This document shows, in pieces, positions 6,130 through 6,155 of a DNA stretch of 6,155 bases. How positions within the stretch are numbered: the first letter of the stretch is position 1; each line of letters begins with the position of its first letter. The notes beneath the pieces were generated by a model. The model was not told where the DNA came from. It did no database searches and worked only from the letters and a program-made list of their open reading frames with translations. This DNA is from Parachlamydiaceae bacterium (GTDB lineage Bacteria > Chlamydiota > Chlamydiia > Chlamydiales > Parachlamydiaceae), in NCBI GenBank assembly GCA_013815395.1, contig JACDGH010000163.1:1-6155 (forward strand). Direction: 5' to 3'. The translations under genes were made by a program, and so were the position numbers.

Positions 6130-6155
6130 CAATAGGAAATGCCAATTTTCTATTG
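6130..6155. other. Hairpin at the window edge
   Basis: CAATAGGAAA (6130-6139) pairs with TTTTCTATTG (6146-6155) over ten positions, one of them G-T, around the loop TGCCAA. It begins 7 bases after the foldback element and runs to the last base of the window. What follows is unknown, so it could be a terminator stem, part of a further repeat, or chance. Confidence 0.4.

Overview
The window looks like a piece of a chlamydial genome, most likely from an environmental lineage such as Parachlamydiaceae or a relative. Two things point there. The isoleucyl-tRNA synthetase is the eukaryote-like (type 2) form, with PPFATG...PHYGH, GWDCHGLP and KMSKR motifs that resemble my recollection of the Chlamydia enzyme. 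A second gene codes for a small protein with a bilobed hydrophobic segment and a charged, helical C-terminus, the layout of chlamydial inclusion-membrane (Inc) proteins. The genus cannot be settled from the sequence alone.

Layout. Bases 3-623 hold the C-terminal half of an APC-type amino-acid permease, closed by a textbook intrinsic terminator (632-667). Bases 761-3874 hold a complete ileS. After a 61-base gap, 3936-4184 codes for a Phd/YefM-type antitoxin with no toxin beside it. It converges on a minus-strand ridA (4255-4662), and the 70-base gap between them contains small palindromes. Bases 4663-5051 have no convincing gene: they hold the ridA leader, a 12-bp inverted repeat about 200 bp apart, and a very AT-rich leader. 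Bases 5052-5771 code for the Inc-like membrane protein, with a strong Shine-Dalgarno. From 5814 to 6122 lies a large foldback element: two ~115-base inverted arms, about 90% identical by hand alignment, around a 76-base centre. The window ends on another small hairpin.

Function. The left part is housekeeping: amino-acid uptake, isoleucyl-tRNA charging, and detoxification of reactive enamines formed in amino-acid metabolism. The right part is accessory: a probable host-interaction protein in an AT-rich setting beside a MITE-like repeat, with an orphan antitoxin nearby. No complete new multi-gene system is visible. The parts most worth following are the Inc-like protein, its possibly frameshifted end, and the foldback element.
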